DNA of 64,000 nt, taken from assembly GCA_012861695.1 (NCBI GenBank), contig JAAOOA010000116.1:26196970-26260969 (forward strand), written 5' to 3'. Position 1 is the stretch's first letter. Each line of letters begins with the position of its first letter. The notes below the pieces were generated by a model. The model saw nothing but the letters and a program-made list of their open reading frames with translations. It searched no databases and was not told where the DNA came from. Origin of the DNA: Trematomus loennbergii. Lineage: Eukaryota; Chordata; Actinopteri; Perciformes; Nototheniidae. The translations under genes and the position numbers were made by a program. This document shows positions 12,701-22,070 of this stretch, piece after piece.

Positions 12701-14797
12701 TAGTTGTTAGAGCTTACATGGACAACAATAACACATGAAACTCTGCACTTATTTTAGGTAAAAAGTTGATTGACAAAAAGATGGAGGTCATCCAGCAGCG
12801 TGTGGAGAACAACCAGGAAGTGGAGGGGGAATACCTAACATACCTCCTGTCAAACACTCAGATGAGCACCAAAGACGTGTATGGCAGCATCACTGAGCTC
12901 CTTTTAGCTGGGATGGACACGGTATGACACAAAGATGACATTCTGAAAAAAACATGTCAAATATCAGAAACTAAGCTGGGCTTCCACTCAAATTCAAAAT
13001 GTTTGTAATGTTAGTACACCTTTTTTACAGGTGTGCATCTTTATGCCCGTTTATTAAATGCCTTTTCTTCTTTATTCTTAAGACCTCCAATACCCTCACA
13101 TGGACCTTTTACCTGCTGTCCAGGAACCCTCACACCCAGGATAGACTTTATGAAGAAGTGTCCACAATGGTGCCAGCAAAGCGGATCCCCTCCGCTGCTG
13201 AGGTCACTCGGATGCCATATTTAAAGGCTGTTATCAGGGAGGCACTGAGGTGAGACTGGTTTTGGTTTCATGATGGCTGAAGGTTCATAGAAACACATAT
13301 CTGCATATGAAAACAAATTCTGCTGGTAACAGGACAGGATGTTGGTATTGGACGTGACATACTTTCCTTGTAGTCTTTTTGTAGGGCATGTAACCAATCC
13401 TGTTTTAGTGTGCCTGAGATGTTGAACGTGTCAGACAAAATGCAATCTTAGAACCCATCGGCTATCTGACAAGGATTTAGCTTTTTGTAGATAACAAAAT
13501 TAACTGTAAATACGGTGTAAACCGGCGACTTTAAAATAGGTGTTTCTTATCTGCAAGTCCATTCTCAAGTCTCAACTATAGACTGTATAAAATATGCACG
13601 TAGTCTCCCGGATGTCACCCTTGGGTATATGAAGAGCTGTTTAAAGCCTTTGCCTCATCCTCGCTGTTTGCGGGGATGAGGCAGGTCCAGGTAATGCAGT
13701 AGAACAGTAACTAGTTATATAAGACTATATTAGCTATAGACCCCAAAAACCTTTTTCCCATCCTGTAAACATGTATAATTATGCTACAAAGTTGGGAATT
13801 TTCACTTGGGGTTCAATGTGGATTCCCAGACTTTTGTAGCCAGGCTCAATTAGCCATTTGAGGAAATGCATTCTTAACCCTGTTATCGGCACGCCAAACT
13901 AGAATCCCAGAAATATGAGCCGTTGCTCCTGTCACACCAATGGGTTCTAAGATGAAATCAATTTCCAGAAAGGCCATCAGCCTTGTATCTTTGTACATTC
14001 TTACTTTTCCTACATGCAACAAGAACAAGCCTAAACCAAATGACCTGATTTATTCCTGTTCTGCAGGATGTACCCTGTAGTTCCTGCGAATGCAAGGATC
14101 ATTGTAGAGAAGAGTGTTGCTATTGGTGGATATACATTTCCAAAGAAAGTAGGTCTGCTTTGTATTTTTAACCATTATTAAACTATTTGTACTTTTTGAG
14201 TACTTGTTCAGAGTTTCATTGTTGTATTTCTTGACTGTTGTCTCTCCAGACCGCTTTCACGCTTCACCACTATGCCATCAGCCATGACGAGGAGACATTC
14301 CCAGAGCCGTTCACATTTAAACCGGAGAGATGGCTCCGTGACGGACATGTGAGGCCCAACCCCTTTGCCTCCATCCCTTTTGGCTTCGGAGTGAGGGGCT
14401 GTGTGGGTCGGAGGATTGCTGAGCTGGAGATGTATATGCTTCTGTTTCGGGTAAGTGACTAACAGGAAATCCCTTTACAACATCTATTACACATGATTGG
14501 ATGTAGAGCTCCATGCCATCAAACAACAGAGAAACAGTGCTTTGAAAAAAGACATGAACAGCGTCTTTTGGGGTGAAATAAGGTTCCTATTAACACATTT
14601 GAAAGAGAAACAGTTAGTTTTTTATTTGTGTTTTGCCCATGGCCTTATTCAGTCTGAACTTCATATTTTTATTTTTCCTCTAGGTAATCAGGCACTTTGA
14701 AATCAAGCCAGACCCAACGATGGGAGAGTTGAAATGCATCAACCGCACTGTTCTGGTACCGGACCAACCACTCAGCCTTTACTTTGTGGACAGATGA
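2023..14797 (+). CDS. CYP27-type mitochondrial cytochrome P450, nine exons; exon 1 frame broken by one extra base
   Basis: Exons with GT-AG junctions: 2023-2260, 3477-3658, 5158-5357, 7338-7535, 12758-12921, 13083-13249, 14067-14148, 14250-14450, 14684-14797. Landmarks are an Arg-rich mitochondrial-type start ([15 protein letters not shown]), the I-helix [16 protein letters not shown] spanning exons 5/6, ExxR in exon 6 (REALR), FKPERW, and the heme-binding loop [10 protein letters not shown] in exon 8. The spliced length is 1,546 nt, one more than a multiple of three. Exons 2-9 keep phase, while the presequence starting at 2023 is in another frame from the end of exon 1. One surplus base near the G run at 2111-2115 explains this, giving about 514 aa. 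The nine-exon layout and residues resemble CYP27A (sterol side-chain hydroxylase on the matrix side of the inner membrane, fed by adrenodoxin). CYP27B or CYP27C is not excluded. An indel, an assembly error or another start could explain exon 1. Confidence 0.88.
2595..3405 (-). mobile_element. Jockey-superfamily LINE remnant (end of RT domain), CYP27 intron 1
   Basis: On the minus strand the frames read [19 protein letters not shown] and, just upstream in the same sense, [17 protein letters not shown]. Both are typical of the region after the RT palm in fish L2/CR1-like LINEs. The stretch is broken by frameshifts and a GAA-rich run near 2,800-2,825. It is a 5'-truncated, long-dead insertion. 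Confidence 0.65.
3757..4575. mobile_element. piggyBac-like foldback remnant in CYP27 intron 2
   Basis: The left end is TTAA followed by CCCTTGTGCCCTCCTC (3757-3776). The right end reads GGAGGGCTAAGGG (4559-4571), its approximate inverse. Long inner arms also pair: about 4,217-4,302 against 4,413-4,495, and the GTGGCAAAAATGTACAC block at 3,959 against 4,510-4,530. A short plus ORF (4112-4330) is acidic and Ser-rich, like piggyBac transposase N-termini. TTAA target and CCC... ends fit piggyBac; the right TTAA is lost. Confidence 0.6.
5358..7337. other. CYP27 intron 3, no recognisable element
   Basis: About 2 kb between the donor at 5358 and the acceptor ending at 7337. It is AT-rich with two imperfect 30-bp duplicates near 6,190-6,300 (ACTTCAGGCTTGTGATGCGG and its relative). 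No coding or TIR structure was recognised. Confidence 0.5.
8233..8306. repeat. (TG)n microsatellite
   Basis: About 74 bases of uninterrupted TG at the inner end of the left foldback arm. Confidence 0.95.
9667..9776. repeat. (CA)n microsatellite, slightly interrupted
   Basis: About 110 bases of CA with CC and CT interruptions near 9,738 and 9,755, at the inner end of the right foldback arm. Confidence 0.95.
10289..12437. mobile_element. TIR DNA transposon (non-autonomous) with target-site duplication, CYP27 intron 4
   Basis: The left end from 10,297 begins CAACACACTCTCACTCCCTA, and the first ~55 bases are the exact inverse of the sequence ending at 12,430. GGTTAATG lies immediately outside on both sides (10,289-10,296 and 12,430-12,437, sharing one base with the TIR), which reads as a 7-8 bp target duplication and suggests a hAT-like insertion. 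The interior is AT-rich and carries a nested LINE fragment at 11,572-11,730. A related end sits at 48,439-48,680. Confidence 0.7.
11572..11730 (+). mobile_element. 3' tip of a Rex1/CR1-like LINE ORF
   Basis: The plus frame reads [16 protein letters not shown] followed by [10 protein letters not shown], nearly the same as the C-terminus of the minus-strand LINE at 58.3 kb ([16 protein letters not shown]). A stop follows near 11,728. It is a short truncated copy nested in the TIR element. Confidence 0.75.
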
Positions 14798-15043
14798 TGT
14801 GAAAACACAGTGTTTTAATGCAAATGTTACAAATGAAAGAAAAATGTGTTTTGCAGAAGAATATTTTATATCGTAGGAGAGCGACCCAGGTTTGGATCCT
14901 TTGCTATGACAAATATAAGTATGTATAATTGACATTTTTAAACATAAATCCTCTATATCGTAAATGCTCTAATCACTTTTAAGTAAAAGCTCTTTGTAGT
15001 CCAACAATGTGGTTGAGGAATTTTGTCAGCGCTTCATACTTGT

Positions 15044-15049
15044 AATAAA
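15044..15049 (+). promoter_or_regulatory. Candidate polyadenylation signal of the CYP27-type gene
   Basis: AATAAA about 250 bases past the stop codon. It is the first canonical hexamer downstream, so it is a reasonable but unproven 3' end. Confidence 0.45.
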
Positions 15050-15099
15050 GAGTCAAATATTATTTTGTATTACAAATGTCACAAAGTTGGTAGGAAGCT

Positions 15100-16100
15100 A
15101 TTTAAAGATGAACAGAATTTGAATGAAAAGTGAACATAAATCATTTCCAGACTCTTTTCTAGTCCTTTTTTAGAAAGGTCTTATATCTAACCATATGGTT
15201 ACACTTTCTTTATCAAAGTAAAGCCTTATATATTTTGTATGCATTGCTTAACCTTTTATTGCTATACCTATATGACATTAAACCTTTTCAATCTTGAAAT
15301 ATAAATAATGTTGTTGTGATGAATCTGAGGAACAACCCCTCCTTCTCTCTGTATGAAACACACCAGCATCAGTTTAAACAGCTCATTTGTGAAACTGCAA
15401 TGACTCCAGGAACATGATCCAATCTAAAGGTTAAACCTACTTCTACTCCACTATAATTAAAAGGCAATTCATGTCATTCTATTCCACTACATTTGTAGTG
15501 ACAACAGCTTTCGCTGCTTTTAACAAAAAGCATCTTTAAAAATTAAACTAGTGGACTTACTCTTTAAGTCACAAACAAGAGTCAAATTATCTAAACATTT
15601 TAGAAAAGTCACTAAAATACTGCAACAATATTATCTAGAAATGTCACATAAATATAATTAAATATTAAATACACATAAAGGCATTTTTCTGCACAATGAT
15701 CACTTTTACTTTTTATACTTTATGTACATGTTGATGATAATACTTGTGTACTTATACTTAAGTAACATTTTGAATGCAGGACTTGTAGTATTTTGACAAT
15801 AATGTATTTGTACTTTAACTGCATCTGAATACTTCTTCCAGCACTGGGGGCTATGTGTTTAAGTACTGGAGCGCACCTGTGGTTGGACAATCAATGAATA
15901 GATCCAATTGTATTTATATAGCCCAATATCACAAATGACATTTGTCCTAGGGGGCTTTACAGTGTGTCAAGCATATCCACATCATGGAATTAACACTCCA
16001 GCATAATTCGGCCAAACAGGGGAGTGAGTAAACCAGTCTGCAGTGATCTGTGAATTCATGTCAGTGATTCTCACAGTATCTGCTGCCCACAGCTGTTTTA
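15100..16100. other. AT-rich intergenic stretch
   Basis: No coding signal. Near 15,900-15,990, TTGTATTTATATAGCCCAAT and a GGGGCTTTACAG motif resemble a common teleost retroelement tail. Confidence 0.4.
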
Positions 16101-16110
16101 TAGTATGAAA

Positions 16111-16407
16111 CGCCGGGTTACGTATTGTAACCCTTGTTATATTAACACAGGCGGAGCCCTCTACTGGACTCTATGGGTACTACCTTATCATGCAAGCATT
16201 CACCTACTGAGATTTCTATAGACGTAGCCGGCCCCGGGGCGGGCCTACCTGAATGCGTGCGCATCTCACTTCCGTATAAAAGGAGGCCTCGCCTCCTGAC
16301 CACCATCCTACACCACTCTTCAGCGAGCGGTATAGGACAGACAGTGCCCCAAGGTAGAGGGCTCCGCCTGTGTTAATATAACAAGGGTTACAATACGTAA
16401 CCCGGCG
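16111..16407. repeat. DIRS terminal module, copy 1: 54-bp palindromic arms around a TATA-bearing core
   Basis: The arm at 16,111-16,164 is the inverse of 16,354-16,407; each contains GTTACGTATTGTAACCC and AGGCGGAGCCCTCTAC. The ~190-bp core has TATAAAAG at 16,275-16,282. A further partial repeat (GGCTCCGCCCTCTACTGGAC) follows at about 16,422. DIRS elements carry inverted terminal repeats, and the core could hold a promoter (inference). Confidence 0.75.
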
Positions 16408-16553
16408 TTATATCTCTCACAGGCTCCGCCCTCTACTGGACTCTATGGGTACAGTGGGCAGAGCCCCGATGTATGCACGCACTGTCGTCCAGCACACTGT
16501 CCCTGACCGGCTTTAGCAGCCATGCGCCTCACTCACCTCTCCCTCGGTTGTAA

Positions 16554-17487
16554 CGCAGCCTACACACGGCGGCGTGCGTTGCCGCTTGGCGGTGGGCGTG
16601 TCTTGAGCTTGGGGAGTTTACGCGAGCAACACGACCAACAACCAATCACATGAATCTCCCGTGTCTCTCCCCAAGGGCTGGAAAATTGAAGAAGTGACCA
16701 GAAAGTCGGGTTTGTCAGCTGGAAAAAGCGATGTCTATTATTTTAGGTACTAAACGAACGGGGGCTTGCAAAACGTTTAGCTGCTGCAGGACACAAGAGT
16801 TTGCGGAAACAAGACAGGAGTTGATAATTGGAAGGGGGGGTCTGTGTAAAGTTTGTGATGGGAAGGGGGGGGTTTCTGTTTGCAGCGGGGTAAAAAGGCT
16901 TTAAAAAGGCTCCCGTGTATGAATCTCACCATAGACATTAATGTCTAAAAAGCGATTTTTAATTAATGTCTATGGTGCTATTTTATGCAACATTGCATGG
17001 TGGCTAAATATACTGTCTATGCCTGCTGTCCATTCAAACGAAGTACACTGGATATAAACTCCCCAAACAGGCGAAAAACCTACCAGTTTCACCCACTGTC
17101 TCTGCCACCTCCCTCCATGCCTGGCTCCTCCGGTTTGTATCCCGGTAGGTGAACAGGGACTGAAAGCACCGGGTGATTCCCTACCGCTACGATTATTTTC
17201 TCCTCCATTTTTTGGCATATGAGGAAATGAACTGCGGTCTGGCTCTCTCAGCATACACGCGGTTTGATTGGCTAGCGCTTGAACTGTCAGATTTGCATAC
17301 GCGGGATTTGATTGGCTGACGCCTCAGCTTCAAAAGTAGAACATTGCTCTACTTTTGCAGCGAGCACCGCGAGAAAAGCTACGCTTTGCTCCCAGAATGC
17401 AGTTTGGCGAATCGTGACGTCACCCCATTCAAAGTGAATGGGCAGAAGCGTTGAAGCGTCAACGCACGCCGCTGTGTGTAGGGGCCG
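16554..17487. mobile_element. PIF/Harbinger-like non-autonomous element inside DIRS copy 1
   Basis: The sequence starts CGCAGCCTACACACGGCGGC and ends with the approximate inverse (inner block CCTACACAC.GCGGCGTGCG). TAA flanks both sides (16,551-16,553 and 17,488-17,490). DIRS copy 3 has the unoccupied site around 63,605-63,620, with a single TAA at 63,612-63,614, which confirms the insertion boundaries. A 3-bp TAA duplication fits PIF/Harbinger. No transposase is visible inside. Confidence 0.75.
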
Positions 17488-17816
17488 TAACCGTGGAGAA
17501 GTCCGGGCTGCGGCCGATAGAGCACACCCTGACGCGCTTGCCTCGCAAAAAAGTGTGCTCAAAAATAGTGCTGAGGACTCCCCTGCGTCTGCCCATAGGC
17601 AGACAGGGAAAGTCCGCAGCCCTGTATGGGTTCACTATGCACTCTCCCTCCTGAGTCCCTAAAGAGCACGGGGAGAACGCAAGTGCCCCCTATGTCCCCC
17701 CACTCAGCCACTGACCCTGTGCAGAGTGTGTAGGGACTATAGTATGGAGGGCTCTCCCCCTCCTGCCCCCAGGCAGGCGAGGGGAGCCCTTCAGCCCTGT
17801 AAGGGCCCAGAGCGCA

Positions 17817-18797
17817 TTACATCACGCACCCTCCAGGGGTCCGGAGAAATGTAAGCGCATTTACGCCCGGGGAGGGGGTCAGATGCCCACTGACCCACAC
17901 CCCCCCCCCCTCCTCACCAGTCCTGTGTTGCCCAGCAAGCACAGACGTTGAGAAAGAGCCAGACATATCCAAGAGATAAAACTTTATGAAGGGGCCTGGC
18001 GTTGACCAAGACGCCGCCGTGCATATATCCTCCACACTCACACCGCTGAATAAGGCTGTTGATGCAGCCACAGCTCGTGTGGAGTGCGCACGGACCCCCA
18101 TGGGACAGGCTCTCCCTGCCTGCTTGTAGGCGTGTGCAATGGCTTCGCAAAGCCAGCCTGCCAGGCGTTTCTTGGACAGAGCTTTTCCAGTCACCCCCCC
18201 CCGAAGCACACAAACAGCTGTTCAGTGCGTCTCAGGGTAGCTGTGCGCTCTACATAATATGCTAACGCGCGCACCGGGCAGAGGAGGTGTAATTTAGCTT
18301 CCCTAGCCCCACCATGGGGTGGAAGACTAAAACCCCCCAACTGAATAGCCCTCGACCTGAACGCACTCCTTAGGCTTGGGCACAAAGGAGGGGTTCGGTC
18401 TGAGTGTCGCCCCACTCTGGTCACCCCGAATCAGTAAACAGCTCGGGTGCACCGACAGAGCGGTTAACTCGGACACTCTTTTGGCTGACGTTAAGGCAAG
18501 TAGCAACGCTGTCTTCCACGACAGTGCTTTCAGGGAGGAGAGCTCAAGAGGCTCAAAAGGCTCCGTGACCAGAGCCTCGAGCACCAGCGGCAGGTCCCAC
18601 TGTGGGGCGGAGGCGTGCACTACCGGGCGCAGCCTCCTGACCCCCTGTAAAAACCGCAACATCAGTGGATGAGAGAAGGCTGACCTGCCGTTGAATCCCT
18701 CATGACAGGACGAGATGGCTGCTGCATACACTTTCACTGTGGAATGAGCAAGCCCTCTGTCCACCAGTAACTGTAAGAAGGATAAAATAGAGCCCAA
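17817..18797 (-). pseudogene. DIRS tyrosine recombinase (YR), copy 1
   Basis: The N-terminal part (18,797 down to about 18,330) reads SFLQLLVDRGLAHSTVKVYA, then SAKRVSELTAL, which carries the first catalytic Arg. After a frameshift near 18,330-18,360 the frame continues through LLCPVRALAYYVERT. After a second shift at the C run 18,196-18,203 it goes on to AHSTRAVAAS (His-x-x-Arg) and FIKFYLLDMSG (catalytic Tyr). All four signature residues are present, but two frameshifts leave it non-functional as read. YR proteins insert the DNA intermediate of DIRS elements without a target duplication. Confidence 0.8.
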
Positions 18798-18936
18798 CTC
18801 ACAAGATAGGGGCTCTATTCCCCGCTACTCACACCAATGCTGGAATCTCAGCCACTTGGCCTGTAACAGGCTGTGGTGGATTCTGCTCTAGCTGCCTGGA
18901 TAGACTGAATAACGCTGTCAGACAATCCACCCTGTC

Positions 18937-20130
18937 TCAGCCTGTCCCTCTCAGGAGCCAAGCCTGAAGAGGACGGCCCAGAGTGGGTAACGCCCCGATT
19001 GCACCTGCCTCTTGAGACATCGCCCCCCAGAACTGGGGGATCGCCCAGGGCTGGCCCACCTTCATCTGTGTCATTTCTGAGTACCACGGAGCCCCGACGC
19101 GATCCGGTGCCACCAGAATGACTGCCAGACGTTCTCGCCTCACTCTCCCCAGGAGAGGGAGAATGAGACGCAGCGGTGGAAAGGCGTATAGCAGCTTCCT
19201 TGGCCATGGCTCGTGTGCAAACGCGTCCACCCCCAAAGGCGGGTCGTCGCTCAGGGCCATGGAGAACCACAGGGCACAGTGGCTGTTGTGCCGGCTGGCG
19301 AACAGGTCCACTTCCGCTCTCCCGAACTGGGCCCAGATCTGCTTCACCACCTCCGGGTGAAGCGTCCATTCGCCTGGCAGGGGGCCGCCCCTCGCCATGA
19401 GGTCGGCCCCCCTGTTCTCCAGTCCCGGGATATGGAGGGCTCTCAGAGATAACACCACCTCTGAAGCCCATAACCACAGCCTCTCCGCTGTGGCCAACAA
19501 GGCGGCGGAGCGGACTCCGCCCTGCCTGTTGATATAAGCCACTGTGGTGCTGTTGTTGCTCCTGACCATTACATGTCTCCCTTGAATTAGGGGCATGAAA
19601 TGCCGGAGAACTAACACTACCGCCCGTAGCTCTAGGAGGTTGCTGTGTCGAGACTCTGTAGAGCCCAGCGCCCACCTATAGCCCTCTTCAGGCAGGTCCC
19701 TCCCCATCCTGTTCTGGATGTCCGTGAACACTGTGATGTAGGAGGTCACCCGTCCCAGTGGAGACCCCCTCCGGAGGTGATCCGGGGACCCCCAAAACCG
19801 GAGGTTGCCCTCCACTGAGGGGGGGATGGTCACCAGCCGCCGTTTGTGCCTCTTGGGATCCAAACGCAGGCTGGAGAACCACCTCTGCAGGCGGCGCATA
19901 TGTAGTAACCCCAGCGGGACCACAATGTGAGCAGCCGCCATGAGACCCAGAGTCTGCATGACAGTTAAAGCTGTCACTGTCGCCCCCTGTCGCAGCCTGT
20001 GCACCGCCGGAGAAGGGACGCACGTCTGCTCTCTGACAGGGTGGCGCGTAGCGCGTCTGCATCGAGCACCACTCCCAAATACAACGCCTGTTGGTGAGGT
20101 ATGGGGGTGCTCTTTTCCAATTGATCGCAA
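18937..20130 (-). pseudogene. DIRS RNase H and linker region, copy 1
   Basis: A 397-codon frame covers the RNase H domain. HSNLLELRAVVLVLRHF holds the conserved Glu, and VAYINRQGG and ENRGADLMARGG hold later landmarks. The usual TDN-type motif reads SNN, an Asp to Asn change, which would impair catalysis. Further on is the DLFASRHNSHCALWFSM block typical of DIRS pol between RNase H and YR. It is joined to the RT only through frameshifts near 20,110-20,130. Confidence 0.8.
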
Positions 20131-20985
20131 AGCCTAATTTGGTTAGGTGTGTGATCAATCGTGCTGTGCAAAACATTGCCTGTTCCCGGGACCCAGCCAT
20201 GACTATGAGGTCGTCTAGGTAAAAGAAAACTCTCATGCCGTGGGCGCGCAGCGGTTAAAGCGCTGTGGCCACACATTTGCTGAATGTGCGTGGGGATAGG
20301 GAATAGCCGAACGGCAGCCTGTTGTACTCGTAGGCTATCCCCTGGAAGGCAAAACGCAGATACTTTCTGTGCTCTGGAGCAATTTCTACATGAAAGTACG
20401 CGTCTTTCAGGTCGATGGTGGTGAACCAATCGCCTGGCTGCACAAGCCCAGTAACTGTTTCATAGTTACCATGCGGAATTTCCTGCAGGAAATGTGGCGA
20501 TTCAGGCCGCGGAGATCTAGAATAGGTCTGAATTCCCCTGTCTTCCTGAAAACCAGGAAGTACATGGAATAAAGACCTTTTCTCTGTGCTGAGGGTGCAC
20601 AACAGACACAGCCTGCTTCTGCACCAGAGCCCGAATCTCTTATGAGAGGAAACCATCTCCTCCTGGGAGGACAGATTTACCTCTCGCATGCCCTAAAAGG
20701 AGGTGGGACGCTGCAAAACTGGAGTGAATAGCCCCGTTTCAGCGACCTGTCCATCCACCTATTAGTACACAGCTGAGTTTCCATTCCCCATAACATTGTG
20801 TTTATGGACAAGCCCTCAGCTGTGGGGCCGCAGCTATGAAGCTGTGATACTCTCTGGTGACCCGTTCCGCCGCAAAACTCCCCATGAATGGAAGATTTGC
20901 CCATGGAGGGTCGACACAGAAAGGGCCGATTATTTACTGAGGTACCTGAACGCACCGCCTCACGCTCTGCGCGCTCCACCATAAT
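19974..20985 (-). pseudogene. DIRS reverse transcriptase, copy 1
   Basis: The frames contain DWFTTIDLKDAYFHVEIAPE (palm motif A), GYSLSPRTFSKCVATAL and the catalytic FFYLDDLIVMA. Between CVATAL and the YLDD block the frame is open except for one in-frame TAA (CTT TAA CCG); copy 2 has TAG at the same codon. N-terminal RT sequence (RGYSLQFCSVPPPFRA) extends to about 20,980. The reader shifts frame after the YLDD block near 20,130. Confidence 0.8.
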
Positions 20986-22070
20986 GCTGTTCTCACCACT
21001 ACGGTAAACAGCATTAATCTGAGTTTTTATAGGCGTAGTGTGTTTTTACTAAGGTCCCTGAACGCACCGCCACGCGCTCTTGTGTGAGTGCGGGCTCCGC
21101 CATAATGCAGCCTTTACCACTACGGTAAACTGCATTAACTGGAGTCTTTGCTCTAGGCGTAGTGTGTTCTCTGACAGCAATACGCCGGCCATAATGTCCC
21201 TGTAACCGCATAGCGCTTTCCTTTAGATAGCACTCCCTGCGGTTCATCCTCTTCATCTGCGCATGCCCACTAGTCACCTCCTTTACAGGAGCTACAGCTG
21301 GGGCAGCGAATGGGGAATTTGTACGGTTAACATTGTGTGTAAGTGTAGCATTTGTGAAAACAAAAGACACCTAGATTTGGATACAGATCAACCTCATTTT
21401 TATTTAGAAAACGTAGTGATCTGTGCATTGTACAGGGAGGAGGCGGGATTCGCCCTCTCGTCCCGGGCGGAGAGATTTTCTCCCCCCGCCAGACAGCTCC
21501 GTAAAGACGGAGCACTCCACCCGGCCGCTCTCTGCTGCTGCGGAGCCTGCCGGGGCTGGGCAGCCCGTCCCGTGAGTGCCGACACGCCGGTCCACGGGGT
21601 GGGCCGAAAAGGTGGAGGGGCGCTGGCAATGGGTCTCCGTGCCGGCACCTCTCCCTTCGTCTCACCGTCGCGCTGCGCTCTCGTCTGCAAGCCTGTGGAG
21701 GCGCGCGCCGCAGTGACTCTTCTCTCTATGAGGTCTTTGAACGCACCGCGGCCCGCCCTCAGGGGAGGGGGGCCGTCTCACATGCCCTCTCTTTGAAACG
21801 GACATTTATGGGGAAAAGTGGAATTGTGGAGAGAGATGACTCTTACTCTGGGATAAATGCAACTGTGTTTACTGAATGCATTTTCCCACACACACACCAC
21901 TCCAGAACTAGAGTTTACAAACGTAAAGCACCGTTCTCCTGCGGAGGTCCCTGAACGCACCGCGGCCACTCTTACGAGGGCCGCGCGCCCACGTATTAAC
22001 GCTGTATTTCCCATTCAACGGTGAAATGCATTAATCGGAGCTATACCAGGCAAGGTGTGTTTTCTGACAA
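20937..22070. repeat. Diverged ~110-bp repeat units upstream of DIRS copy 1
   Basis: TGAACGCACCGC occurs at 20,947, 21,059, 21,738 and 21,952, each led by AGGT(A/C)CCTG or a relative. Three of the four (the 21,738 unit is shorter) are followed by a block with ATTAATCTGAG or ATTAACTGGAG and (G)GCGTAGTGTG. The first two units are tandem; the others are ~200-700 bp apart. Between them (21,400-21,720) is GC-rich sequence without a convincing gene. They may be internal or 5' repeats of the DIRS element, or a separate repeat. Confidence 0.6.

Larger units (their letters stand above)
16106..20985 (-). mobile_element. DIRS1-like retrotransposon, copy 1 (decayed)
   Basis: Read on the minus strand, the order is RT (about 20,985-20,130), RNase H (about 19,900-19,000) and tyrosine recombinase (18,797-17,817), the canonical DIRS order without a DDE integrase. 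The low-coordinate end has a 300-bp inverted-repeat module (16,111-16,407) shared with the copies at 45.8-46.1 and 63.2-63.5 kb. Several frameshifts break the pol frame, two of them at or near homopolymer runs (18,196-18,203 and about 18,330-18,360). A Harbinger-like element lies at 16,554-17,487. The upstream boundary is uncertain and may include the repeat units out to 22,070. Confidence 0.85.

Noticed and set aside
16970..17254. 94-codon minus frame inside the Harbinger-like insertion
   Set aside because: No transposase or Myb motif; not conserved in anything else in the window.
21263..21796. 177-codon plus frame in GC-rich sequence, and overlapping minus frames
   Set aside because: Several overlapping frames are open at once in GC-rich DNA between repeat units; none resembles a known family.
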